From JBAYIE01 sp041665785 (GTDB taxonomy: Bacteria; Bacteroidota; Bacteroidia; UKL13-3): a stretch of DNA of 64,000 bases. Below the pieces are notes generated by a model. The model made no database searches and was not told the DNA's origin. It worked only from the letters and a program-made list of their open reading frames with translations. The stretch spans positions 45,379 to 109,378 of the forward strand of contig JBAYIE010000007.1 of the NCBI GenBank assembly GCA_041665785.1. The letters run 5' to 3'. The position numbers were made by a program, and so were the translations under genes. Below, in pieces: positions 1-9,567 of the stretch. Numbering within the stretch: position 1 is the stretch's first letter; every line of letters begins with the position of its first letter.

Positions 1-102
1 AGGTTGGAATGCCATGAGTAAAAGCAGCGCAGACAAGAATCCCCAAGGTGTTTTCACCGTTGTTTTTGAGTTGGGATTTTTGATCGTTTTTTTAGAGTCC
101 AC
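1..102 (-). CDS. Possible 5' fragment of a gene running off the left edge
   Basis: A minus-strand frame stays open from a GTG at position 102 to the window edge (34 codons). It reads a basic, polar stretch and then a hydrophobic run with the core TPWGFLSALLLLMAF, which looks like a signal peptide or a first membrane segment. The frame stays open upstream of the GTG but has no ATG, so the start is uncertain. No function can be given. The alternative is chance, because the stretch is short and only the hydrophobic block supports coding. Confidence 0.3.
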   Translation of the reverse strand, partial: MDSKKTIKNPNSKTTVKTPWGFLSALLLLMAFQP

Positions 103-559
103 TGCTGCTGTTTTTTGCAATTGCAGGGCGAATATCCTCACCCTAAAAATGAGGTAAAAAGGAATTGCATTAGTGGTAGTTTGAGGGCAATGAATTGCGG
201 TTTTCTTATATGAATTTTGAGGCCCTTTAGATTTATGTGTGTTATTAACACATTATCCACATCAATACCCGTGTATTTCCTGATTTTCGGGTATGTAAAC
301 CAGGTCAATTCCAGCCTGAGTTTTGCAGGATTTATGAGGTCTAAATTCAGGTGAAAGTACTACCCGTGCTACCGGAGCAGGTAAAAGCGGTAATCGTGAC
401 GAACGGTAGAAAATGCAAATAAGCAGCAAATGCATGCATCAATAAATGCGGAATCCTTACGTGAATAAGCCTTTCAAGGAATTGAAGGTGTTTAAGTCCT
501 TACCCTGGAGTTCATTTTTTCGAGCGGTTCAAAAAGTAAGGTATGATTTATCCTGAAAG
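103..559. other. Gene-free stretch downstream of pyk
   Basis: I see no credible gene here. The stretch contains a perfect 7-bp-arm dyad (TGTGTTA-T-TAACACA, about 236-250) and, at 253-261, one TTATCCACA, a perfect consensus DnaA box. There is no cluster of further boxes and no clear intrinsic terminator for pyk. Confidence 0.5.
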
Positions 560-1993
560 CTATTCAATTTCAGTCACTTTTACCGTATTGGTCCTTGATC
601 GCTCGTGAATAGGCATACTGGCGGTGTTGATGACCAAATCACCCGACTTCACAAGTCCTTTGCTTTTTAAAATTTCGTTTACTTCAGAAATGGTTTGATC
701 GGTACTGTCGAATCCTTTATAAAAGAATGCTGTAATTCCCCAAACCAGATTGAGAGTATGCATGAGGCGTTGATTGCCGGTAAAAATAAAGATCGGAGCT
801 TTTGGCCGGTATGAAGAAATCTGATAGGCGGTATATCCTGAAAACGTTAAACTTACGATTGCAGCTGCATTCAAATGTTCCGATATGCGAACAGCGGTAT
901 AACATATTTCATCGCTTATAAAAGTAGGAGAATTGGCTTGCGGTCTGTTTCCTTTAAAATACGGAGCATTGGTTTTTTCGGCTTCAAATATGGCTTTTTG
1001 CATATTGCGCACTGCTAAAATCGGATACGCACCAACGGAGGTTTCGGCACTGAGCATCACTGCGTCGGCCCCATCCATAACGGCGTTGGCAATATCATTT
1101 ATTTCAGCCCGGGTAGGCGAAGCATTCTGGATCATGCTTTCCATCATTTGTGTAGCAATAATTACCGGTTTGCTATGGCGGATACAGGCTTTCACAATTT
1201 GTTTCTGGATAATGGGAACACGTTCCATTGGCATTTCCACCCCCAGGTCACCCCGTGCTACCATTACGGCATCTGTAGCGTCTATAATCTCTTCCAGATT
1301 ATCGAGGGCTTCCGGTTTTTCAATTTTTGCTACCACGCGTGGTTTCCATTCGTGCAGATCTATGATGGATTTAAGTTCTTCAATATCGGAAGCTTTTCGT
1401 ACAAACGACAATCCTATCCAGTCTACACCCATTTCAATGCCGAAAGCCAGATCTGCCTTGTCTTTTTCGGTCAGGGCCGGAATAGACAAACGGGTTTGAG
1501 GCAGGTTGAATCCTTTTTTGGACGAGAGTATTCCACCATAGGTTACTTTGCAGGTAATGGTTTCTTCACCATCCGTTTCCAATACATCCAGTTGCAATTT
1601 ACCATCATCGAGTAAGATTATTTCACCGGCTTTTATATCTTTTGGAAGGGTTGGGAATTTAACATAAATACGTTGTGCAGTACTGATTTGTTCGTGTGTA
1701 GTTACCTGTATAACAGAACCGGTGATCAACTCTACCTTGCCATTTTCCATCTCGCCAACGCGGAGTTTCGGCCCTTGCAAATCGAGCAGGATGCTGATAG
1801 AATCGTGGTATTCTTTACGAATGGTGCGGAGATTTTCAATCACCTTGCGATGATCTTCGTAGCTGCCATGAGAGAAATTGAGGCGGCAAACATCAACGCC
1901 TTCGCCGATAATGGCTTTGAGCATTTCATACGAGGAAGTTGCAGGACCAATGGTGGCAACTATTTTGGTGCGGTTGGAGCGTTTTTGTAACAT
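560..1993 (-). CDS. pyk: Pyruvate kinase
   Basis: Converts phosphoenolpyruvate and ADP to pyruvate and ATP, the last step of glycolysis, in the cytosol. The 477-residue length is normal for the family. The N-terminal barrel shows TKIVATIGPA, then VCRLNFSHGSYEDH (substrate and nucleotide site), LLDLQGPKLRVGE opening the B domain, VAKIEKPEALDN with the catalytic lysine, and VMVARGDLGVEMP with the metal ligands. A C-terminal regulatory alpha/beta domain follows. The ATG start is nine bases from the end of the IPExxxVDY gene at 2003, so the two are probably co-transcribed. No frameshift or missing catalytic residue is visible. Confidence 0.97.
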   Translation of the reverse strand: MLQKRSNRTKIVATIGPATSSYEMLKAIIGEGVDVCRLNFSHGSYEDHRKVIENLRTIRKEYHDSISILLDLQGPKLRVGEMENGKVELITGSVIQVTTHEQISTAQRIYVKFPTLPKDIKAGEIILLDDGKLQLDVLETDGEETITCKVTYGGILSSKKGFNLPQTRLSIPALTEKDKADLAFGIEMGVDWIGLSFVRKASDIEELKSIIDLHEWKPRVVAKIEKPEALDNLEEIIDATDAVMVARGDLGVEMPMERVPIIQKQIVKACIRHSKPVIIATQMMESMIQNASPTRAEINDIANAVMDGADAVMLSAETSVGAYPILAVRNMQKAIFEAEKTNAPYFKGNRPQANSPTFISDEICYTAVRISEHLNAAAIVSLTFSGYTAYQISSYRPKAPIFIFTGNQRLMHTLNLVWGITAFFYKGFDSTDQTISEVNEILKSKGLVKSGDLVINTASMPIHERSRTNTVKVTEIE

Positions 1994-2002
1994 CGGAAAT
2001 TT

Positions 2003-2425
2003 TTAATCAGGAATTACTAGATTGTGTTGAGACTTAAGGGTATAATGATCAATTTCGGTTATGAGCTGGATGGATTCCAAATGACGAATAGCAGAAATAA
2101 ATGGTTTTTTGCGGAAGTATTCCAGAGCACCTTTAATCATTAGTACATAGTCGATATTGCGTATTTCGGGTAATAATTGAAGATTCTCATCCTTATTACC
2201 CAACAAATAATACTGCAAACGGTTTATTTCATCGAGATAATCGAAACGGCAAAAAAAACTTTCCTGCTTTTCCTTACTGATTAAAACCATATCGTCTTTG
2301 CGTTCGAAACCATAATGCAATTGCGTATTCATGAGCCAGGCCAGGCGGTGTGGACGTTCGGCAGCCGACAATCCAAATAAAATAAACTCATTGTCGAAGG
2401 TGCTTTCGAGGTAATGTCTTTTCAC
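2003..2425 (-). CDS. IPExxxVDY family protein
   Basis: A 140-residue protein of a Bacteroidota-specific family that is usually found between pyk and acpP, as here. The name-giving motif appears in degenerate form as LLPEIRNIDYVLMIKG at about residues 83-98. No signal peptide or membrane segment is visible, so it is probably cytosolic. The start used is GTG (MKRHYLES). It is transcribed divergently from acpP and lies nine bases upstream of pyk. The family's function is not known to me, and the sequence shows no catalytic motif. Confidence 0.8.
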   Translation of the reverse strand: MKRHYLESTFDNEFILFGLSAAERPHRLAWLMNTQLHYGFERKDDMVLISKEKQESFFCRFDYLDEINRLQYYLLGNKDENLQLLPEIRNIDYVLMIKGALEYFRKKPFISAIRHLESIQLITEIDHYTLKSQHNLVIPD

Positions 2426-2486
2426 GGGTTTATGGTTAACTGCATCCGGGTTGTAAAACTACAACTTTTGACTAATGTTGTAACGT

Positions 2487-2494
2487 TAAGTTTG
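2487..2494 (+). promoter_or_regulatory. Candidate promoter of acpP-fabF-rnc
   Basis: TAAGTTTG matches the Bacteroidota -7 consensus TAnnTTTG, with a TTG at 2468-2470 as a possible -33 element (16-bp spacing, slightly short). A second, closer candidate is TTTATTTG near 2567-2575. I cannot decide between them from sequence alone. Confidence 0.45.
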
Positions 2495-2600
2495 TGTTTC
2501 TATTCGGCATACAGCCTCTCCCGAAAAAAAATAGCCGTTTTAACTTTTTCATTAAAAAAAGCCTTTATTTGCATCCTTAAACCATTTAATATTTACAGCA

Positions 2601-2837
2601 ATGTCAGACATCGCAACCAGAGTAAAAGCTATCATCATGGATAAGCTTGGAGTAGAAGAAAGTGAAATCACGAATGAGGCCAATTTTACAAACGACCTCG
2701 GTGCGGATTCACTGGATACGGTTGAGTTGATAATGGAATTCGAAAAGGAATTCAATATCGCCATTCCGGACGACCAGGCTGAGAAAATCGGTACGGTAGG
2801 TCAAGCCATTTCCTACATCGAAGCCAACGCGAAGTAA
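2601..2837 (+). CDS. acpP: Acyl carrier protein
   Basis: Carries growing acyl chains on a 4'-phosphopantetheine arm during fatty acid synthesis. The 78-residue acidic protein has the modification motif GADSLDT with the attachment serine at residue 37 and the typical four-helix ACP pattern (VKAIIMDKLGV at the start, LIMEFEKEFNI after the serine). It begins with ATG and is followed 29 bases later by fabF, its enzymatic partner. The order acpP-fabF-rnc is a conserved Bacteroidota arrangement. Confidence 0.98.
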   Translation: MSDIATRVKAIIMDKLGVEESEITNEANFTNDLGADSLDTVELIMEFEKEFNIAIPDDQAEKIGTVGQAISYIEANAK

Positions 2838-2866
2838 GCATTATACTCATTTAACTCAGCATTTTC

Positions 2867-4120
2867 ATGCCATCCAGAAGAGTAGTTGTTACAGGATTAG
2901 GTGCTTTAACACCATTGGGTAACAATGTTCAGGAATACTGGAACGCTTTATCAGACGGTGTGAGCGGGGCTGCCCCGATCACCCGTTTTGACGCATCCAA
3001 GTTCAAAACCCGATTCGCCTGCGAAATCAAAAATTTCGAAGTCACTGATTTTATCGACCGTAAAGAAGCCCGGCGTATGGATCCCTATACCCAATACGCA
3101 GTGGTTTCGGCTGATGAAGCAGTGAAAGACAGCGGACTCGATCTGGAAAAGGTAAACAAAGAGCGTGTCGGAGTCATTTATGCCTCCGGTATTGGCGGCC
3201 TGACTTCTTTTTTCAACGAAGTCAGTGCATTTGCCAAGGGCGACGGAACTCCGCGTTTCAGCCCGTTTTTTATTCCCATGATGATTGCAGATATAGCCGC
3301 AGGGCATATCTCCATGCGTTATGGATTTCGCGGACCAAATTATGCCACGGTATCGGCTTGTGCTTCTTCTAACAATGCCATTGTGGATGCTACCAATGCC
3401 ATTCGTCTCAATCAGGCGGATATTATTGTAACCGGTGGTTCCGAAGCTTGTGTTACCGAGCCTGCCATTGGCGGATTCAATTCCATGAAAGCACTTTCGG
3501 AACGCAATGATGATCCCCAAACAGCCTCCCGGCCATTTGATAAAGACCGCGATGGTTTTGTGTTGGGTGAAGGTTCGGGTACATTGGTGCTGGAAGAACT
3601 GGAACATGCCCTGGCCCGAGGAGCGAAAATTTATGCAGAAGTTGTTGGATGTGGAATGTCGGCAGATGCCTATCACTTAACGGCCCCGCATCCGGAAGGT
3701 TTGGGAGTTATTGCTGTTATGCATACGGCATTGCGTGATGCAGGATTGCAAGCCAGTGATATGGATTATGTGAATGTACACGGAACCTCTACTCCTTTGG
3801 GAGATGTGGCAGAACTAAAAGCCATTCAGAAAGTTTTCGGCGAACATGCCTATAATTTAAACATCAGTTCAACCAAATCGATGACCGGTCACTTATTAGG
3901 CGGAGCCGGTGCCATCGAAGCCATTGCCGGATTGCTGGCTATCACCAAAGGAATAATACCTCCAACGATCAACCATTTTACCGATGATCCGGATATTGAT
4001 CCAAAACTGAACCTGACTTTTAACAAATCGCAACAGCGCGAAGTAAAAACCGTACTGAGCAATACATTTGGATTTGGAGGGCACAATGTTTCAGTGATTT
4101 TCAAAAAATTTGAACGCTGA
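2867..4120 (+). CDS. fabF: Beta-ketoacyl-ACP synthase II
   Basis: Condenses malonyl-ACP with acyl-ACP in fatty acid elongation. The 417-residue thiolase-fold protein keeps the Cys-His-His triad: C165 in TVSACASS, H305 in VNVHGTSTP and H342 in TGHLLGGAGA. The glycine-rich end NTFGFGGHNVSVIF is present. It sits between acpP (29-base gap) and rnc (5-base gap), which implies one transcript. Length and motifs are typical and nothing is missing. Confidence 0.98.
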   Translation: MPSRRVVVTGLGALTPLGNNVQEYWNALSDGVSGAAPITRFDASKFKTRFACEIKNFEVTDFIDRKEARRMDPYTQYAVVSADEAVKDSGLDLEKVNKERVGVIYASGIGGLTSFFNEVSAFAKGDGTPRFSPFFIPMMIADIAAGHISMRYGFRGPNYATVSACASSNNAIVDATNAIRLNQADIIVTGGSEACVTEPAIGGFNSMKALSERNDDPQTASRPFDKDRDGFVLGEGSGTLVLEELEHALARGAKIYAEVVGCGMSADAYHLTAPHPEGLGVIAVMHTALRDAGLQASDMDYVNVHGTSTPLGDVAELKAIQKVFGEHAYNLNISSTKSMTGHLLGGAGAIEAIAGLLAITKGIIPPTINHFTDDPDIDPKLNLTFNKSQQREVKTVLSNTFGFGGHNVSVIFKKFER

Positions 4121-4125
4121 GATTT

Positions 4126-4869
4126 GTGATCAGGAGAACTTTTTCCGGAATTTATCTGGGTTATTTTTCCAGCAACAGAAATTTATTTAAAAGCATTCGT
4201 CACATTACCGGATTCAACCCGGTAAATATCAATTGCTATATTCAGGCATTGCGCCATCATTCTGCTTCCACTACCATTCATCACAACGGCTCCAAAGACA
4301 GCAACGAAAGGCTGGAGTATTTAGGCGATTCGGTATTAAATACCGTTGTAGCAGAATTGTTATTCAAACGCTATCCATATAAAGGCGAAGGCTTTTTAAC
4401 CGAGATGCGCTCCAAAATTGTAAGTCGTGAAAGCCTGAACGAACTGGCCATGAAAATCGGGATCAACCACATGGTGATATACGACCGCAAAGCCATTAAC
4501 CCCAACAATAAGTTGAGTATTTTCGGAAATGCACTGGAAGCATTTATAGGAGCGGTTTTTTTGGATGGAGGGTTTGGTGTGGCACAAAAATTTATCCGCG
4601 GCCGTTTGTTACCGCATATTGATATCGATAAACTGCAACATACAGAAACCAATTTTAAAGGCCGCCTGATCGAATGGTCGCAGCGGAATTCCAAAAATGT
4701 AGAGTTTGAAAACGCCGAAATTCTGGATCACAAGCAGAAAATTTATAAGGTACGAGTTCTCATAAACCGCGTTTTGATGGGCGAAGCGGAAAATTTATCG
4801 AAGAAAAAAGCTGAGCAGCTGGCATCGCAGAAAGCCTGGAATGGTTTGACGTCAGAAATTACCGAGTGA
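4126..4869 (+). CDS. rnc: Ribonuclease III
   Basis: Cleaves double-stranded RNA in rRNA and mRNA processing. The signature SNERLEYLGDSVLNTV lies near residues 59-74, followed by a second acidic segment (GNALEAFIGAVFLDGG). The C-terminal quarter fits a double-stranded RNA-binding domain and ends in KKKAEQLASQKAWNGL. The start is GTG five bases after fabF. The roughly 50 residues before the signature are a little longer than in Proteobacterial enzymes. The 3' end overlaps the convergent gene at 4852 by 18 bases. Confidence 0.95.
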   Translation: MIRRTFSGIYLGYFSSNRNLFKSIRHITGFNPVNINCYIQALRHHSASTTIHHNGSKDSNERLEYLGDSVLNTVVAELLFKRYPYKGEGFLTEMRSKIVSRESLNELAMKIGINHMVIYDRKAINPNNKLSIFGNALEAFIGAVFLDGGFGVAQKFIRGRLLPHIDIDKLQHTETNFKGRLIEWSQRNSKNVEFENAEILDHKQKIYKVRVLINRVLMGEAENLSKKKAEQLASQKAWNGLTSEITE

Positions 4870-5988
4870 AAAATTTTCGCGGTATAGCAGGTATACCGAG
4901 AAAGCATAATCGAATTGTTTGTTACCTAAATCTATAAAAGGTTCGTAACGGATTACGATATTCAGATGCGCATACAATTCCTTTTCATACAATAAGCGGA
5001 AAAACAACAATTGTCTTCCGGCTTCTGTATAACCTGCCTGATCAGCTGAAACAGATTGATAAATGGCAGTACCTCTGGGAGCGATATAATTGTTTCCATT
5101 CCAATAGCTGAGCATAAAATCCATCCAGCGTGTTTGCAGAGCCAGATTGGCATAGGTGCCAATTCCGTTGCGAAACGCGAAATATCCCGATTGGGTATTT
5201 TCACGGTTAAAAACACTGTAGGCGCTTGCGGTCCATGATTTAAATACAGGAGATGACAGGGTTGTTTTCAACACCAAACCTGCAGCACCATTGAAATACA
5301 TAATTACCTTTCCGGTATCGGTATCAATTTGCCCTCCGCGATGAAAGGCGGTGAACTGCAATGGAATGGTTAAGGTTGTTTTCTTTTTTGAAATAAGTTG
5401 TGGAGCAAAGTGAAATCCGGTTGTGAATTGCTCTTTGTATGGCGAACCCCTTTCAATGAATCGTTCCCAATTGATCCATACATCGGCAAAAGTTTTCGGG
5501 CTTACCAGGCGATACTGAAACCCGTTTTCGATCCGGCGTTCGATATTGCTGTTGATGTCCCACAAGGGTTCAATCAAACCATGAGCCAGCGCCCCTTCCA
5601 ACGTACCAAACAGAAATGCGTGATGGCCGGATTGTATTTTAACCGTAAAGGTGGGAAGCACACGCGAAAAGGTGGTGTTTGATCCATAATCTTTGCGAAG
5701 ATATGAACCGGCCTGCAGGCGAATATGTGCATGTGGTTGCAGGTAAATGGATGGTTGCAATTGATATCCGAATAAAGTTCTGCCCAGTTCAATGCGGCTG
5801 AAGTATTCGGTATTGCGCATGTATGGATTGGCCTGCAAAGCAATTCCGAAGTTAGAGGTATCACTTACTTCCATAGAAATACGATCGCAAAGCAATGTGT
5901 TGTTGAGTTGTGCAAATGCTGAAAAGGTAAAACAACAGCATATTCCAGCCACACCCAATCGTTTGCAAAGCAGATAGAACATATTCAT
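4852..5988 (-). CDS. Predicted outer-membrane beta-barrel protein
   Basis: A 378-residue exported protein. A signal peptide ends at about residue 26 (GICCCFTFSAFAQ). The rest is rich in alternating hydrophobic and polar strands with aromatic girdles, and it closes with YAFSVYLLYRENFSLGNF, which is consistent with a barrel whose last strand is near the C-terminus. I recognise no named family. It converges on rnc with an 18-base tail overlap and is followed 5' by an independent Usp gene. Its substrate or role cannot be inferred. Confidence 0.7.
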   Translation of the reverse strand: MNMFYLLCKRLGVAGICCCFTFSAFAQLNNTLLCDRISMEVSDTSNFGIALQANPYMRNTEYFSRIELGRTLFGYQLQPSIYLQPHAHIRLQAGSYLRKDYGSNTTFSRVLPTFTVKIQSGHHAFLFGTLEGALAHGLIEPLWDINSNIERRIENGFQYRLVSPKTFADVWINWERFIERGSPYKEQFTTGFHFAPQLISKKKTTLTIPLQFTAFHRGGQIDTDTGKVIMYFNGAAGLVLKTTLSSPVFKSWTASAYSVFNRENTQSGYFAFRNGIGTYANLALQTRWMDFMLSYWNGNNYIAPRGTAIYQSVSADQAGYTEAGRQLLFFRLLYEKELYAHLNIVIRYEPFIDLGNKQFDYAFSVYLLYRENFSLGNF

Positions 5989-6011
5989 ACCTGAATAGCT
6001 CTGGTAGCCAT

Positions 6012-6803
6012 TTAATGGTTGCAGGTAAGAATGCTTACACCCTGGTTGTTGACCAGAAAATTTTCTTTATCAACATAACCGTATAACGCATCGTTATCGG
6101 ATACAGTAGCCATCAGACTCATCAGCGGTATCCGGTTACGGATGGCATATTCCATGGTTTGACGAGAGAATCCGGCCGAGAAATGCTGAAGCTCTTCAAT
6201 CACTTTCGTGAAAGGAATTTGTTGTTCGGTAAAATAGGATTCGGCCAGTTCAATGTTTTTGTTAAGAATCTGATTCGCATCGGCACCGTCGCGGTCAATC
6301 ATATAAATGATCAGTGATGCGCCCAGGATTTTGGCAAGGCTTGCCGTTTGCTTCACTTTAACCATATAATCGGGATGTGGTCCGATGGGAAATAAAATCG
6401 TTTGCGTTTGACTTAAATCTACTTTGGTATGTTCGCTGATCACCAGACAAGGACAGTTGATGGCCTGAACCAATTTTAAAATATGCGCACCAAAGAGTTG
6501 CTGAAACATTCCCTTAATGCCGTGGGTGCAAATAAATACCAGATCGGCCTGTGTTTTTTGCAATGCACTGTTGGTAGCGGCATTTAACCCACCAATACCA
6601 ACTACCGGTGTAATTTCACTATCGGGTGCGTTTGTTTTCAGAAAATCATCCAGATCCGCTTCGGCTTGTTTTACTTTATCCTGCGAACTTACAATGTGAA
6701 TGCCGGAGAGTTTGCTTTTTGCCTTTTTTGCAACAGCGATGGCCTGCACTAATGCTGTTTTGGAACCATCAGTAAAATCGATCAGTACGGCAATGTTTTT
6801 CAT
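6012..6803 (-). CDS. Universal stress protein, tandem UspA domains
   Basis: A 263-residue cytosolic protein with two Usp folds. The first (1 to about 140) opens IAVLIDFTDGSKTALVQAI and contains a GIGGLNAATN-type loop and LVFICTHGIKG. The second (about 145-263) is more diverged and lacks a clear G-2x-G-9x-G ATP loop. Members of the family respond to starvation or oxygen limitation, often by binding ATP or AMP. It lies at the left border of the signalling island, and a second tandem Usp gene lies at the right border (28200-29081). The upstream region has no copy of the island's shared promoter dyad. Confidence 0.85.
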   Translation of the reverse strand: MKNIAVLIDFTDGSKTALVQAIAVAKKAKSKLSGIHIVSSQDKVKQAEADLDDFLKTNAPDSEITPVVGIGGLNAATNSALQKTQADLVFICTHGIKGMFQQLFGAHILKLVQAINCPCLVISEHTKVDLSQTQTILFPIGPHPDYMVKVKQTASLAKILGASLIIYMIDRDGADANQILNKNIELAESYFTEQQIPFTKVIEELQHFSAGFSRQTMEYAIRNRIPLMSLMATVSDNDALYGYVDKENFLVNNQGVSILTCNH

Positions 6804-6922
6804 ACGTTGGGTATGGATGAATGAAGGAGCAAATTAGGGATTCTTTCGGGGAAATAAAAAGGCAGTGAAGGTCTATCAGTCTGAAAACACAAACTACCAG
6901 TCCATCTGAACAGTAATTCCAC

Positions 6923-8194
6923 TCATTGTTTGTAATTCAAAGCATTATCGGTTTTGAGGATAAACAAATCGGCGCCAGTATTTCCTGAACCAAAACCGGT
7001 TGTAACTCCGGTCAGTATAAAATCGCCACTTACATTCTCTATGCCGTAAGTAAGTGCGCCCGAAAGATTGAATTGAAAAATTTTGGTCCACAGGAGTTTT
7101 CCATCGCGGCTCACTTTAGCTGCAAAAGGTTGTTGCGATGTTTTTCCGGGAATAATGCACGCTCCGGTGACAAAATAATTGCCATCGCGGGTTTCTTCTA
7201 TTCCACAATTCAGTATTGACCCATACGGACTGGCCACGATATCGGTTTTCCATAGAATGTCTAAATCGTCGTTCACCTTAATCAATTGACCCCGGTTGAT
7301 TTTATTATAATCCTGTACGGTTGTGTTGATCAGTAAATGTTTGTCGGAAGTATATTTATGAAAGAAACTTTGATAGTGATCGTTATCCAGGGCAGTATCT
7401 ACCAACACAGTTTTGGTAAAAGCGAGAGCACTGTCATAATATACTTGTTTAGCCACAAAAAGTTTCAGGCGTTCGCCCCAGCTAAAATTGTTTTTGTCGT
7501 GCATAAAGCAGCCACCGACAAAGTAATTAGTATTTCCATTTCCGTATTTGTAAATCGAGAGCCATACCAGTTTAAAGTCCTTTTTATCAAACGAAGCTTC
7601 GCTAATGTATTGGGTACCGATTAAATTTCCGGAAAGGTCAAAGCTGGCTATATGTGCAGATGCGTTCCACGTTGATGGTCCATTGGTAATAACTTGTTTA
7701 TACGTACCATCATTTCCCTCTACCGGGTATGTACCATACCAGAATTTGTATCCGTTAAAAGTAGAAGTGTAGTCGGTAACAAATGCAACCTGCCCGTTGC
7801 TGTTAATTTTTACCAGATATCCTGCCGGTCCATCGGGGGTAAACAACATACTGCCATCGGCTAATACTACACAATTGACCAGCGAAGGAAGTTCGTAATC
7901 ACCGGCGCTGCGTTTCCATTCGAGTTTACCTTTTTCATTCAGTTTCATGATGGAGAGTTTTTTGCCATCACCGGTTGCACGTAAATCTTCATTGATGATC
8001 AGCATGCAACCGCCATCCGGCGTAGCCTTCATGAAATTACAGGTTTGTCCGCCCAACTCAGGATATACATGCATGAAGGTTTTTGTTTCCAGCAAAGTAT
8101 TATCTACTTCTTTGGTACAACTACCCAGCAGAAAAGTAAATAAAAATACATTTACTGCGTTCCTGAAACTGAAATTTGTGCTTATACAATACAT
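6923..8194 (-). CDS. Surface lipoprotein with repeated propeller-like blades (paralogue 1)
   Basis: A 423-residue protein whose signal peptide ends in the lipobox LLGSC, so it is probably lipidated at Cys26. The mature part has repeats of the pattern DGG-x4-8 followed by a strand and K(V/I)-x-x-x-G (for example TPDGGCMLI, EETRDGNYFVTG). This suggests a beta-propeller of delta-60/kelch-like blades. It is the last gene of a four-gene operon and lies four bases after 8199-9563, whose product has the same architecture. The ligand is unknown. Confidence 0.75.
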   Translation of the reverse strand: MYCISTNFSFRNAVNVFLFTFLLGSCTKEVDNTLLETKTFMHVYPELGGQTCNFMKATPDGGCMLIINEDLRATGDGKKLSIMKLNEKGKLEWKRSAGDYELPSLVNCVVLADGSMLFTPDGPAGYLVKINSNGQVAFVTDYTSTFNGYKFWYGTYPVEGNDGTYKQVITNGPSTWNASAHIASFDLSGNLIGTQYISEASFDKKDFKLVWLSIYKYGNGNTNYFVGGCFMHDKNNFSWGERLKLFVAKQVYYDSALAFTKTVLVDTALDNDHYQSFFHKYTSDKHLLINTTVQDYNKINRGQLIKVNDDLDILWKTDIVASPYGSILNCGIEETRDGNYFVTGACIIPGKTSQQPFAAKVSRDGKLLWTKIFQFNLSGALTYGIENVSGDFILTGVTTGFGSGNTGADLFILKTDNALNYKQ

Positions 8195-8198
8195 GAGG

Positions 8199-9563
8199 TT
8201 ATTTGGTTATGAGGTCTCCGTTTTTATTTACCCGCATGGTAAACATTCTGTCGTATCCTGTTTCTGAAGAGGAACTGTATGCAGCAACACGCCAGCCACC
8301 TTCTGCTAAGGGTTGAACACAACGGGCGTTGTTTACCGTAAAATCGCTGCCAATGGTTTTAGTCCACAAAGCATTGCCATCCTTATCTACCAGAATCAGG
8401 GTGTTTTTTAAGCTGGAAAACAATTCAGGATAGGCTGAATTGAATGGGGCGGAGCTGCTGCTTCCAATCAGCAGAAATGTTCCATCAGGGTTGGCTTCTA
8501 TATTGTGCAGGAGCGAATAGCCCTGTACCGGAAATTGCTTTTCCCACATCAGGTTTCCGTTAAAATCGGTACGTAATAATTGTATGGTTAATTTGCCTTG
8601 CAGTCCTTCTATATAAGTGGCAATCAAACAACCATTCTGCATTACTTTTACTTTTACGGGAGGGGTTCGGCGCGGATTATCGAAAGCAAAATAATATTGA
8701 CCCTCGCGCGGATAGCTATAATAGGGATTCATGGATATGGGTGATCCATTGTGAAAAAGATGCATCAGGAAAGTTACATACTTGCTTGCTTGTCCCGGAA
8801 TATTAGACAATGACATCAGGCCACCGAGAAACAAACTGCCATCCAAAGCTTCGCAAAGTGAAACTCCCCAGGCATGATAGTAATTTGGCGCGACGGTATA
8901 AGGAGGGATATTGGTAAGATTTGAATAGTAATAATTGAACGGATAAATTGAATCGTACGTAAAAGTTCCATCGGTTTTTAACCGGTGAATATAAATGCGA
9001 TTGGTTCCTGAAACAGAATTTTTACCGGTTATATAATAGAATCCCAACTTCGACTCCAGCGCTCCGAATGCCGCACTTTCATCCGTGTTGGTGGAACTGT
9101 TATAACTGCGGGCCCACATTACATCGCCGTTGGCATTGGTTTTAACTACATAATCTGAAAGACAATTGGTGGAGTCCCAGGTGCCTTTTCCTATCGAGTT
9201 GGAGGCTCCTATGGCAAGGTAACCACCATCCGAGGTTTCTATCACATGGTTAAAGTAATCGTATTTACGACCGCCATATGTTTTGTACCATTGTTTGTTT
9301 CCAAAGTGATCCACTTTAAGCAAAAATGCATCCTTACCATTTACACCGGTATTGGTTGAACCACCATATATAAACCCACCATCGGATGTTTTCTCCACAA
9401 AGGCTACCTTGTCTTCATACCCTCCAAAAAAATATTCGATGGGTGAAGACGAATCCGCATCTGATTGAAATTCCTTCTTGCAGGAGATGCAAAAAACCAA
9501 AACCCAGGCCAACAGAATGAAACCGGAATGAGGTAAGTGGATTGAAGGAAAGCGGATAATCAT
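8199..9563 (-). CDS. Surface lipoprotein with repeated propeller-like blades (paralogue 2)
   Basis: A 454-residue predicted lipoprotein with the lipobox-like CISC at the end of its signal peptide. Clear blade repeats include EKTSDGGFIYGGSTN, IETSDGGYLAIGASN and ANPDGTFLLIGSSS, each followed by KxDxxGNxxWxK. Such repeats are common in Bacteroidota surface proteins that fold as beta-propellers. It starts four bases after the barrel gene at 9568 and ends four bases before its paralogue at 6923. The four-base spacings suggest coupled translation. No enzyme motif is visible. Confidence 0.75.
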   Translation of the reverse strand: MIIRFPSIHLPHSGFILLAWVLVFCISCKKEFQSDADSSSPIEYFFGGYEDKVAFVEKTSDGGFIYGGSTNTGVNGKDAFLLKVDHFGNKQWYKTYGGRKYDYFNHVIETSDGGYLAIGASNSIGKGTWDSTNCLSDYVVKTNANGDVMWARSYNSSTNTDESAAFGALESKLGFYYITGKNSVSGTNRIYIHRLKTDGTFTYDSIYPFNYYYSNLTNIPPYTVAPNYYHAWGVSLCEALDGSLFLGGLMSLSNIPGQASKYVTFLMHLFHNGSPISMNPYYSYPREGQYYFAFDNPRRTPPVKVKVMQNGCLIATYIEGLQGKLTIQLLRTDFNGNLMWEKQFPVQGYSLLHNIEANPDGTFLLIGSSSSAPFNSAYPELFSSLKNTLILVDKDGNALWTKTIGSDFTVNNARCVQPLAEGGWRVAAYSSSSETGYDRMFTMRVNKNGDLITK

Positions 9564-9567
9564 AATA

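Noticed and set aside
253..261. Perfect DnaA box TTATCCACA with a nearby dyad
   Set aside because: It is a single box with no cluster, no dnaA or other origin genes and no clear DNA-unwinding region, so it does not support an origin.
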